Below, one piece after another: positions 33,514 through 42,060 of a DNA stretch of 64,000 bases. Source of the DNA: an uncultured Actinomyces sp. (GTDB lineage: Bacteria > Actinomycetota > Actinomycetes > Actinomycetales > Actinomycetaceae); contig CALISI010000057.1 of the NCBI GenBank assembly GCA_938041695.1, positions 1 through 64,000 of the forward strand, given 5' to 3'. Position 1 is the first letter of the stretch. Every line of letters starts with the position of its first letter. The notes under the pieces were generated by a model that searched no databases, was not told the DNA's origin, and saw nothing but the letters and a program-made list of their open reading frames with translations. A program made the position numbers and the translations under genes.

Positions 33514-35660
33514 CGACGCTTGCCGAAGTGGCGGCGTCCACCCTCGCGCTCCCAGCCTCCATCCCGGCCATCGCGTTCACGACGCGCACGCTTGATGTCT
33601 TTCTCCCAGCGCTCGGAGCGAACGCTGCGACGAGGACGCGACCCATCGCCCTTTTCGAAGCGATGCGGACGCTTCTCGTCGCGGTCCCCAAAACGTCCCT
33701 CGCGCTCGCCATAGCCACCGCGGCCTCGATTGTCGCGATCGTAGTCGCGACGTTCACGGCGCTCGAAACCATCGCGGTCACCATGGTTGCGCCCGCCGGG
33801 TCCCTCGTCCACGCGGATACGCAGCTGACGGCCCGACACGTATCCCTTGGAGATACGGGACAGCTGCTCGCCGGAGAGGTCCGCGGTGATGTCGACCAGT
33901 GAGAAGGTCGGGTAGATCTCAATGTTCCCGATGTCGCGGCCGTCGATGCCACCCTCGCCCGCAATCGCGCCGACGATGGAACCGGGCTTCACGCGGTCCT
34001 TCTTGCCGACCTCGATGCGGTAACGCGTACCGGAGCCGGGGGCGGGGCGGCCGCCGCCACGACGACGAGCACCGTTCGCGCCGCCCTTGATCGGTCGGTC
34101 CTTATCGCGGCCGGCCTCGAAAGTAGCGCCGACGAACTCACCGGACTCATCCAGGCGTTCTTCACGGCGGATCTTTCCGCTCCCTCGGCGGTCCTTCTCA
34201 ACTCGAGGCGCCGGGCCCTCGTCTCCGACAGCCGTGGCCATCAGCGCCGCAGCGACGTCTTCGACGGAGACCTCATCGCCGAGTTCGGCCAGCAGGCGCT
34301 TGTACATGTCGAGACGGCCGCGCTCAATGCGGGCAGACAGGCCCTCGAGCAGGCGGCTGGCGCGGAACTCGGAGACGGCTGCAGGTGAGGGAATCTCAAC
34401 CTCTTCCATCTCGGTGCCCGTCAGCTTCTCGATGCGGCGCAGGCGGCCGTGCTCACGCGGAGTGAAGAACGTGAGCGCTCGGCCTTCACGACCCGCACGG
34501 CCAGTGCGGCCGATGCGATGCACGTAGGCCTCGGGCTCGCGAGGAACATCGAAGTTGACGACGAGCGAAATGCGCTCAACGTCGAGGCCTCGGGCGGCCA
34601 CATCGGTTGCGACCAGCACGTCGAGCGAGCCGTTCTTGAGGCGCTCGACCATGCGCTCACGCTCGGTCTGGGCGACGTCGCCGGAGATGCCAGCCGCGCG
34701 GAATCCCCGACCCGCCAGCTCGAGCGACACCTCTTCGACATCGGCGCGGGTACGGACGAAGACGATGGCGGCGTCGGCCTCTTCCTGGCCTTCCTTAATG
34801 TGCTGAGCGCGGGTGGCCAGCACGCGAGAGAGCGCCCCGATCTTGTGCTTGTAGGGCACAACAGCGTAGGTCTGGTGGATCGTATCCACCGTGGAGGACT
34901 CGGTCGACACCGCGACCTTGACCGGATCCTTCAGGTGCTCGCGCGCAACCTTCTCAATGGCTGCGGGCATCGTCGCACTGAACAGCGCGGTCAGGCGATC
35001 ATCGGGAGCGCTCGACGCGATTGTCTCAACGTCCTCAGCGAAGCCCATGCGCAGCATCTCATCGGCCTCGTCGAGGACCAGCATGCGCACGTTCGACAGG
35101 TCCAGCGCGCCTTTCTCAATGAGATCGATGACGCGACCCGGCGTGCCGACAACGACCTGTGCGCCGCGCTTCAGCGCACCAATCTGCGGGCCGTACGGCG
35201 AGCCGCCGTACACGGGAACAACATCAAGGCGGGCTGTGCGCGCCGCAAAGTCCTCGATCGCCTGGGCACTCTGCATCGCAAGTTCACGGGTGGGTGCCAG
35301 AACAAGAGCCTGCACGTCGCGCTCGTCGGCGTCAACAATCGCCAGCAGCGGCAGGCCAAAGGCCGCGGTCTTACCGGTGCCGGTCTGGGCGATGCCAACG
35401 ACGTCGCGCAGCTCAAGGAGCGGCGGGATGGCGGCAGCCTGGATCGGCGTGGGGACGCGGAATCCCATGTCGGTCACCGCAGCAAGAATCTCCTCGGGCA
35501 GACCGAGGCTCGCAAAAGTGACAGCGTCTCCTTCCGGCTCCGCGGTTGAGTCGTCGTGTGCATCCTTGTCGGCACCGTCGACGAGGTCGCGTTCCTCATC
35601 CGTGTCAAAAGTATCGTCACGCTCGTCGCGGGCGCGTTCCGTGTAATCCTCTGAGGGCAT
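33501..35660 (-). CDS. deaD: DEAD-box RNA helicase (DeaD/CsdA type)
   Basis: 719 aa. An acidic N-terminus (1-50), then the two RecA-like domains: Q motif (TFASLGLPEEILAAV), Walker A AQTGTGKTAAFG, PTRELA, TPGRV, DEADEML, SAT and HRIGRTGRAGREG. A C-terminal DbpA-like RNA-binding domain (RYRIEVGKKDRVKPGSIVGAI) is followed by a ~110-residue Arg/Gly/Asp-rich tail. Family role: RNA unwinding in ribosome assembly and mRNA decay, often cold-induced. ATG at 35660 follows AAGGA. The 229 bases upstream hold no gene, so a long 5' UTR is possible. Confidence 0.94.
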   Translation of the reverse strand: MPSEDYTERARDERDDTFDTDEERDLVDGADKDAHDDSTAEPEGDAVTFASLGLPEEILAAVTDMGFRVPTPIQAAAIPPLLELRDVVGIAQTGTGKTAAFGLPLLAIVDADERDVQALVLAPTRELAMQSAQAIEDFAARTARLDVVPVYGGSPYGPQIGALKRGAQVVVGTPGRVIDLIEKGALDLSNVRMLVLDEADEMLRMGFAEDVETIASSAPDDRLTALFSATMPAAIEKVAREHLKDPVKVAVSTESSTVDTIHQTYAVVPYKHKIGALSRVLATRAQHIKEGQEEADAAIVFVRTRADVEEVSLELAGRGFRAAGISGDVAQTERERMVERLKNGSLDVLVATDVAARGLDVERISLVVNFDVPREPEAYVHRIGRTGRAGREGRALTFFTPREHGRLRRIEKLTGTEMEEVEIPSPAAVSEFRASRLLEGLSARIERGRLDMYKRLLAELGDEVSVEDVAAALMATAVGDEGPAPRVEKDRRGSGKIRREERLDESGEFVGATFEAGRDKDRPIKGGANGARRRGGGRPAPGSGTRYRIEVGKKDRVKPGSIVGAIAGEGGIDGRDIGNIEIYPTFSLVDITADLSGEQLSRISKGYVSGRQLRIRVDEGPGGRNHGDRDGFERRERRDYDRDNRGRGGYGEREGRFGDRDEKRPHRFEKGDGSRPRRSVRSERWEKDIKRARRERDGRDGGWEREGGRRHFGKRRYDD

Positions 35661-35889
35661 AGTCGTTCCTTGCCTGTTGCATGTGGGTAGCAAAACCATC
35701 GGGGCGGGCCTACTCGGCTCCTCGGCGCGGCCTCACCCATAACAACAAATCCCGCATCCCGCGGGCACCATAACAAGGGGCAGCGCCTCATCGCTACGTT
35801 CAGCTTACTCGCCATACACGCGCGACGGAGCGCGTGGTCGGCCAATTCACTGTTCCGCTGACGTCATACCGTGACGAGCAAGGCATCGT

Positions 35890-37479
35890 TCACAGGCGCA
35901 GACGCGCAATATAGGAGGCGATTGTCACCTGGCGATTGTCTTCGGCACGCACTGGTGCCACGACCGCACGCTCCACCTCGTCACGGCACAGTCCCCTCAG
36001 ATCACGAATAACTGCACGTCGCCGACGACCTGCAGCCCACCGAGACACTCCCCGATTGATACCTGCGACAATCACAGTCACGAGAAGGGAAAGGCCGACG
36101 AGCGCCGTCGGTGCTGGAACAGGGCCGAGTGCCGGTACATGCCAGTCGATGAGGACGGCGCGCCCTAGGTGAACAAGGCCGATCCATGCAGCGCCGACGA
36201 GACACACGACCCAGGCCAGCGCCTGTATCCCTCCCAAGAGACGACTCGTCGAAGGAGCGCCCGTCGCCACCTGCATATTGTCAGAGACCTCACGGTGGGC
36301 AACAGCTGGGACATCGCGTGCCCCCTCCAGTGCCCGCTCCATCAGCCGACTGCGCCATGCTGAGGCACGCCCAGAAGAGCGCTGCACAACTTCGCGTCGT
36401 ACGGCATTGACAAAAGCAGCCTCATCCGACGGGGAGCGCGTCGGCAGCGTCGGCGTCGCCGCCCCCTCAGATCGGGACTCCTCATCCAGGTGGAGCCGAC
36501 GCAACGGATCAGCGCCCAGACGCGCAACCCAGCGAAGCGGGAGCCAGCCACCCGCTCGCCGACCGGCGCGCACCGTGGAAGCAGCCACGGCCTCGGCGAT
36601 GATCGGCGCACCCGCCAGGTCGGCGGCGGAAGAGGAAAGGTCCGATGCCATGCCATCCGTCTCAATGCCGCGGATGGTTCCGTCAATCCCCACTGCATCT
36701 CGAATCAGCACCGCGGCCTCACGCAGAGCCTGACGGGACCGAGACGCCTGGCGCGACACGCGTTCCGCTTCCTTGGACAGATGCTTGACGAGCGTCTGCA
36801 CCCCTTCGCCAGTCGTTGACGAAACAGACACAACGGTCGCGTCTTTCATTCCCCGCTCGGACAGGAGACGACGCAGGTCTCGCTCGATCGAATCACGCTC
36901 GGCGGCGACGACGGTATCGATGTGCGTCAGTACGACGGTCACCGAGGCGTGGGAGGAGTGCAGGCGGGCGAGCCACTCGTCGTGAAGCCTTGCATCCGCA
37001 TATTTCTGGGGGTTGACGACAACTACGAGGGCGTCAACGCGCGAGGCGAGGCGCTCCGCAATCTCCGCATGACTACTCTCAACCGAGTCAATATCCGGCA
37101 TGTCGATAACAACCGTGTCTCTCGGCAGAGCACGAGGGGCCTCGACCCGCCGCGCGACTCCCAGCCACCCCAGGAGTTAACGGGGCGCGCGGCCGAGGGG
37201 CAGAACAGCGCACGGCTCGTTTGTCGTCGGGCGTCGAACGCCTGCGGTCACGACCTCTCCCCCGCTCATAGCGTTCACCCGCGACGACTTACCGGCGCCG
37301 GTCCCACCCAGCATGCCAATCACGCACCACGTCGGATCAATCTCGCTGCGCTCCGAAGTTATGTCGATCAACTGGTGAATCTGGGACAGCGTCGCCTCAA
37401 CAATGTCCGGGGATGCCAGGGTGCATATCCGGTCAAGTTCCGAGGCAGCAGACGCGACCGTTCCCTTCGAACGCATCAT
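35890..37479 (-). pseudogene. Dynamin-like GTPase B with two membrane helices (in-frame ochre stop)
   Basis: The second gene of an actinobacterial dynamin-like/YfjP-type GTPase pair. The first piece (37479-37177) carries the P-loop GGTGAGKSS and switch region RRPTTNEP, then a TAA at 37177-37179. The same frame reads on as LLGWLGVARRVEAPRALP, the G3 motif DMPDIDSVESSHAEIAE and the G4 region VVLTHIDTV. Next come a helical middle part and two C-terminal hydrophobic segments (near ALAWVVCLVGAAWIGLV and TALVGLSLLVTVIV). Repaired length would be 529 aa. The stop separates the P-loop from the rest, so GTP hydrolysis should be lost. An ATG at 37101 could give a 403-aa piece without a P-loop. Confidence 0.82.
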
Positions 37480-38416
37480 GCCAGAGCCTCCCGCGCATCC
37501 GCTAGTGCCTGCTCCAGCGCATTCATACGCGCCCCCTCGTCGGAGCGATCCAGCAGTGCAGAAACGGACGCCACAACATCCGTCAGAGAGGTGAGCGCAA
37601 GCCGCTCCAGCGCGTCGCGCGCCTGCGCGGCGAGAGACCGAACGGTGCGCTCACCGAAATAAGACTCCAGAACAGTCTGAGACAGCGCCGCCGACGCGCC
37701 AGCGACACCGACCTCGAGGCCGGTCAAGCCCCCCCGTCATCGCAAACACGCTCCACCATCAGAGACACCGTCACGACGTTGATTCCACCGGCGAGAAGCC
37801 GACCGCTCACGTGCGACGATTCAGCCTGGCTACGAATGATCTGCGTGACCTCGGCGGTCCACTCCTGTGCAGTGCGGCGCGCACGCTCAGATGCCTCATC
37901 CGCGTTCAAGAGAGGCTCCAGCGCAGGGTTAGGTCCGAGGACCGGCCGAGCAGTACGCAACGCATCTGCCCACGCCTGCTGATACTGGTCAGCCAAGCGA
38001 GCCGCCAAACCGCCCGTCAGGTCACGCTGCACCTGAATATCCGGGGCTGCCTCACCGCGCAGCGCGCCCATGACGCGAGCGCTCACACCCGACACGAAAC
38101 GGGAAATTGTGCGCGTCATATCCCACGAGCCGAGCACCTCGGCAATACGCGCGCTCACTTCGCCGCGCAACACGTCATCACTCGACGTGGCCGCAACCTC
38201 TCGCGCACGCGAAGCGACGACCTGCTCGACACCATCAGCGGCTTGCTCATACGCCCGATGACGCGCACGGGCTCCATCGAGGGCACGCGCAGATTCCGCG
38301 AGGGACGAGGAGACCGCCCCAGCGAGCGAGCGGCGGATGATGGCAGCGCGCTCCGCAGCGTCTCGACCAATCGATTCCAAGAAAGAACCGATAGGAGCAA
38401 CCGCATCGACCGGCAC
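37476..38416 (-). pseudogene. Dynamin-like GTPase A remnant (N-terminal deletion and frame breaks)
   Basis: The C-terminal half of the partner GTPase. It starts just 40 bases after the hisS stop with no P-loop or other GTPase motif, so the expected ~200-residue G domain is missing. The frame is broken again near 37730: GINVVTVSLMV is followed by out-of-frame VFAMTGG (one extra base at 37750-37753) and, after a 7-G run (37729-37735, one too many), by LTGLEVGVAGASAALSQ. Joined, these give the family's V-F-A-x-T-G-G-L-T-G-x-E-V-G helix hairpin. The last 83 codons are intact and overlap the start of gene B. Family call is from this hairpin and from the pairing. Confidence 0.72.
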
Positions 38417-38456
38417 CCGCCCACGAGCGGGCTGCCTCCACCGACGCGAGCGGCAC

Positions 38457-39809
38457 TCAGTCCATCACTTTCTGGACCGAAGGAACCGCATCCGCCGCAG
38501 GGATCGTCCAGGTCGCGGGATCAGCTTCCACCTGCTCGCCGCTGCGAATGTCCTTCACTGTGTCCGATTCACCCTCACCGCCGGGGAACCACACGAAGGG
38601 GATACCTCGCTTATCGGCGAACTTGATCTGCTTGCCGAATTTTGCGGCGCTTGGTGCGACGTCAGTAGCAATGCCGCGCGCACGCAGCACAGCCGCAATC
38701 GCCTCGGAACGCTCACGGCGCTCCTCGGTGATGACCGCGACGACAACGGCCGTGGGCACCTTGCGAGAGGCCTTGACCATCGGTGCCGAGATCATTCGAG
38801 ACACAAGCCGCGAGACGCCGATCGACAGACCAACGCCCGGGTACGTGCGCTTGCCATCCTTCGCAAGCGAATCGTAGCGGCCACCCGAGCAGATCGAGCC
38901 GAGGTCCTCGTGACCTTCGATTTCAGACTCGTAGACGCTGCCCGTGTAGTAGTCGAGGCCGCGCGCGATTTTCAGGTCGGCGACGACTGCGCCGGGCATT
39001 CGCTTATTCGCGGTGTCCAGCAGCTCGGTCAACTCACGCAGGCCCTCTTCGAGCAGTTCCCCACCCACGCCGAGGCCAGCCAAGCGATCCCGGATCTCAG
39101 CCGGGTCCGACGTGCGAATCTGGGCCATCTGAAGCAGAACGTTCGCCTGATCACCGTCGATACCCGACTGAGCGAGCTCGACTGCCACGCCCTCCGGGCC
39201 GATCTTGTCGATCTTGTCGAGACCACGCAGGGCAGCCTCGACGTCGGTCACGCCCAGAGACTCACACACGCCCTGAACGACCTTGCGGTTGTTGACGAGC
39301 ACGCGCACCGGCGGGATCGGCAGATTGTTCAGGGCCTCGGCCATCACCAGCGGCAGATCGACCTCAAAGTGGAAGGGCAGCTCTCCGTTGCCCACGACGT
39401 CAATATCCGCCTGCGTGAATTCACGGAAGCGACCGTCCTGAGGACGCTCGCCGCGCCACACCTTCTGGATCTGATAGCGCTTGAACGGGAAGTCCAGTTC
39501 GTTCGCGTTCTCCACCACGTAGCGGGCGAAGGGAACGGTCAGGTCGAAGTGCAGACCCATACCTTTGTCCTTGGGTGCACGATCACCCGAAGCCGCGGCC
39601 TTCAGCGCCTGCAGTCGATCCAGAACATAGATCTCCTTGGAGGTCTCGCCCTTGGCTTCCAGCTGCTCCAAGGTCTCGACCGCCCGGGTTTCGATACCCG
39701 CAAACCCGTGCAATTCAAACACGCGCCGCAGCTCGTCAAGGACATGCATCTCAATGATGCGGCCCTCCGGGAGCCATTCGGGGAAACCTGACAGGGACGT
39801 GCGAGCCAT
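38457..39809 (-). CDS. hisS: Histidyl-tRNA synthetase
   Basis: 450 aa class II synthetase. Motif 2 region RYQIQKVWRGERPQDGRFREF, the histidine-specific motif ARGLDYYTGSVYE, motif 3 GVGLSIGVSRL and a C-terminal anticodon-binding domain (VAVITEERRERSEAIAAVLR). Downstream (left) lies the truncated GTPase pair, directly after its stop. Confidence 0.96.
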   Translation of the reverse strand: MARTSLSGFPEWLPEGRIIEMHVLDELRRVFELHGFAGIETRAVETLEQLEAKGETSKEIYVLDRLQALKAAASGDRAPKDKGMGLHFDLTVPFARYVVENANELDFPFKRYQIQKVWRGERPQDGRFREFTQADIDVVGNGELPFHFEVDLPLVMAEALNNLPIPPVRVLVNNRKVVQGVCESLGVTDVEAALRGLDKIDKIGPEGVAVELAQSGIDGDQANVLLQMAQIRTSDPAEIRDRLAGLGVGGELLEEGLRELTELLDTANKRMPGAVVADLKIARGLDYYTGSVYESEIEGHEDLGSICSGGRYDSLAKDGKRTYPGVGLSIGVSRLVSRMISAPMVKASRKVPTAVVVAVITEERRERSEAIAAVLRARGIATDVAPSAAKFGKQIKFADKRGIPFVWFPGGEGESDTVKDIRSGEQVEADPATWTIPAADAVPSVQKVMD

Positions 39810-39838
39810 GAAGCTTTCTTTCTGTGAGGGCGGCGGCG

Positions 39839-40558
39839 TTAGCCGATACGGCGTGCGCGAATCAGATATTGATTCGAGGTTATCTCATCCGCCAGCGTCG
39901 TGGCCGGACCGTGTCCGGGGACGAGAACCGTGCGCGGGTCAAGAGCGTTGGAAATCGTACGCAGCGAATGACGCATTTGCGTTTCATCACCACCTGGCAG
40001 ATCGGTACGTCCAACGCTGTCTTTGAAGAGGACGTCGGCGCTCAACGCCCACGGGACTGGCTCACCCGAGGAGTAGAACGACTGGTTATTCACGCGAATA
40101 TCCAGCGGGCTCTCACCCAGGAAGACCGCAGATCCCTCGGTGTGGCCGGGAGCAGGGACCATGCGCAGCCACACGCCGGGCACCACTTCGAAAGAATCCG
40201 TGGGCACGTCACGCAAGTGCGCGGGCCTCACCCACTCACCGACGAAGTCCGGCAGCGGCATGGGAAGAAACGAGGCCGGGTCATCCATGCGGTACATGTC
40301 AGGGCCCGGCAGGTAGACCGGCACGCTCGAACCATCTGGTCCCCACGAGGACACAGCAGCGGCGTCCCAGACGTGGTCGGGATGACCGTGGGTGAGCAGG
40401 ACCGCACCAACACCCACGCCCTCACGCTCAAGGACCTCACGGATCAGATGCTGGATACCGGCCGACGGATCGACGACAAGAGCTGTGCCCGCCCCGGAAG
40501 GGACGAGCACCAGCCCATTCGCCGCGTAGAAAGGCGACGGAATAACGTGAAGACGCAT
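39839..40558 (-). CDS. Metallo-beta-lactamase-fold hydrolase (glyoxalase II-like)
   Basis: 239 aa. The dinuclear metal motif THGHPDHVWD near residue 57, further ligands in PAPGHTEGSAVF and LVPGHGPATTLADE, all as in the glyoxalase II/MBL family; GRTDLPGG is shared with glyoxalase II-like proteins. Substrate unknown. ATG at 40558 has GGAG 4-5 bases upstream and lies one base beyond the stop of the DUF349 gene, so it is likely co-translated with it; a longer open frame upstream is antisense-type noise. Confidence 0.87.
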   Translation of the reverse strand: MRLHVIPSPFYAANGLVLVPSGAGTALVVDPSAGIQHLIREVLEREGVGVGAVLLTHGHPDHVWDAAAVSSWGPDGSSVPVYLPGPDMYRMDDPASFLPMPLPDFVGEWVRPAHLRDVPTDSFEVVPGVWLRMVPAPGHTEGSAVFLGESPLDIRVNNQSFYSSGEPVPWALSADVLFKDSVGRTDLPGGDETQMRHSLRTISNALDPRTVLVPGHGPATTLADEITSNQYLIRARRIG

Positions 40559-40559
40559 G

Positions 40560-41894
40560 TCACTCCATGGACGAGGAGATCTGTTCGAGCCACGACCGCT
40601 TAGTCTCAAGGGCTTCGCGAACGCTCTGCGCCGCCTTCGCGTTACCCTTGGCCTCGGCCTCGCTGAGGGAACGCTCGAGCTGAGCGATCTGTTCCTCAAG
40701 CTGACCAACCATGCCTGCCGCACGAGCGCGGGTCTCCGGGTTCGTGCGACGCCATTCCTTCTCTTCCGCTTCACGGACGGCAGCCTCAACTGCGCGCAGG
40801 CGGCCCTCAATGCGGTGCAGGTCGGAAGAAGGCACGCGGCCTACCTCTTCCCAGCGGTCTTGAATCTGGCGCAACTGGGCCTTGGCGCGTTCAATGTCGG
40901 TCACCGGCAGGATCGCCTCAGCGTCCACGAGGATGGCTTCCTTGACCGCGAGGTTCTCACGGTACTCAGCGTCCGTGGCCTCATCCTTGGCGCGACGGGC
41001 ATCGAAGAAGACCTGCTGAGCAGCACGGAAGCGCGCCCACAGCGCATCGTCTTCCTTGCGGGACGCGCGCGGGGCAGCCTTCCAACGGTTCATGAGCTCG
41101 CGGTAGGCGCCGGAGGTACGCGACCAGTCCTCGGACGAGGACAGGGCCTCGGCCTCAGCGATCAGCGCTTCCTTCACGCGCTTGGCTTCGGACTGCGCCT
41201 GGTCAAGCTGCGAGAAGAACTGACGGCGGTGACGGTCAAACTGGGTACGCGCGGAGGAGAAGCGCTTCCAGAGCTCGTCCTCCACGGCCTTCTCCAGGCG
41301 GGGGCCACGGCGCTGAAGGGTCTTCCACTCTTCCAGCAGGTCACGCAGCGTTTGCCCGGACTGCTTCCAGTGCGTCTTCGCAGGATCCTGCGCGACAATC
41401 GCCTCGGCGTGCTCAACGACCGAGGTGCGCTCGGCAAGAGCCTGGGCCTTGGCTGCCTTACGCTCTTCGCGGGCGACCTCCTTGCGTTCCTCGGCTGCCT
41501 TCTCGACGGCCGCAACGCGCTCACGCAGCGCCGGGATGTCACCGATAACGTTGGGAGAGGCGACCTGCTCACGCAGCGTCGCGAGCGTCTGGTCAATGTC
41601 GCGCGGGCTCAGGCTCGCCAACCGATCCTCGAAGAGCTTAATCGTCGCCTCAAGGTCGGCGTAACGGCGCTCATAGAGAGCGTAGGGAGAAGCGGGAATA
41701 CCCTCGGGGAAACCGCCAATGACGCGTTCCTCGTCTCCATCCTTGACATAGACGGTCCCATCCTCGCTCATGCGGGCGAAGGGATGCTCAGGCACCTCGG
41801 ACGCTGTTATCGTCGTCGAGGAAGCGACCTCCTCCGGCGTTGAGGGAGCAGCTTCAGGAGCGTTTTCGTTATTCGGAATCGGCGTCGTGGTCAC
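40560..41894 (-). CDS. DUF349-repeat protein
   Basis: 444 aa, strongly charged and helical. At least three DUF349 helical repeats can be seen (W-x6-L-x3-W type patterns: HWKQSGQTLRDLLEEWKTL, DWSRTSGAYRELMNRWKAA, AKAQLRQIQDRWEEVGRVP), and a coiled-coil C-terminus (AAGMVGQLEEQIAQLERSL). A disordered N-terminus precedes a KDGDEERVIGGFPEG segment. Function of the family is not established. GTG at 41894 follows AGAAGGA. A perfect inverted repeat lies 48-78 bases upstream of the start. Confidence 0.85.
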   Translation of the reverse strand: MTTTPIPNNENAPEAAPSTPEEVASSTTITASEVPEHPFARMSEDGTVYVKDGDEERVIGGFPEGIPASPYALYERRYADLEATIKLFEDRLASLSPRDIDQTLATLREQVASPNVIGDIPALRERVAAVEKAAEERKEVAREERKAAKAQALAERTSVVEHAEAIVAQDPAKTHWKQSGQTLRDLLEEWKTLQRRGPRLEKAVEDELWKRFSSARTQFDRHRRQFFSQLDQAQSEAKRVKEALIAEAEALSSSEDWSRTSGAYRELMNRWKAAPRASRKEDDALWARFRAAQQVFFDARRAKDEATDAEYRENLAVKEAILVDAEAILPVTDIERAKAQLRQIQDRWEEVGRVPSSDLHRIEGRLRAVEAAVREAEEKEWRRTNPETRARAAGMVGQLEEQIAQLERSLSEAEAKGNAKAAQSVREALETKRSWLEQISSSME

Positions 41895-41941
41895 GATATT
41901 CCTTCTGAGACGAGGGCTTACGCCCGGCGCGGGTGTGTGCC

Positions 41942-41972
41942 GATGTGACACACACATCTAGTGTGTCACATC
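41942..41972. promoter_or_regulatory. Perfect 12-bp inverted repeat upstream of the DUF349 gene
   Basis: GATGTGACACAC and GTGTGTCACATC are separated by 7 bases, between the rel stop and the DUF349 start. It could be an operator for a dimeric regulator or an RNA hairpin; there is no following T-tract on the minus strand. The half-site spacing does not fit CRP/GlxR. Confidence 0.6.
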
Positions 41973-41999
41973 TAACGAGGAGGGGAAAGTGAATCACCC

Positions 42000-42028
42000 G
42001 AAAAGGGGACGGATGTAACACCCTTTTC
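42000..42028 (-). terminator. Possible terminator after rel
   Basis: GAAAAGGG pairs with CCCTTTTC around a 13-base loop 33 bases past the rel stop; the minus-strand 3' arm ends in TTTTC. Weak by itself. Confidence 0.4.
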
Positions 42029-42060
42029 CCGCTGATCGGCGCAGGCCACCCCCGCCTCGT

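Noticed and set aside
37729..37735. Programmed frameshift at the 7-G run in GTPase A
   Set aside because: A second indel 15 bases away and loss of the whole G domain make a programmed event unlikely.
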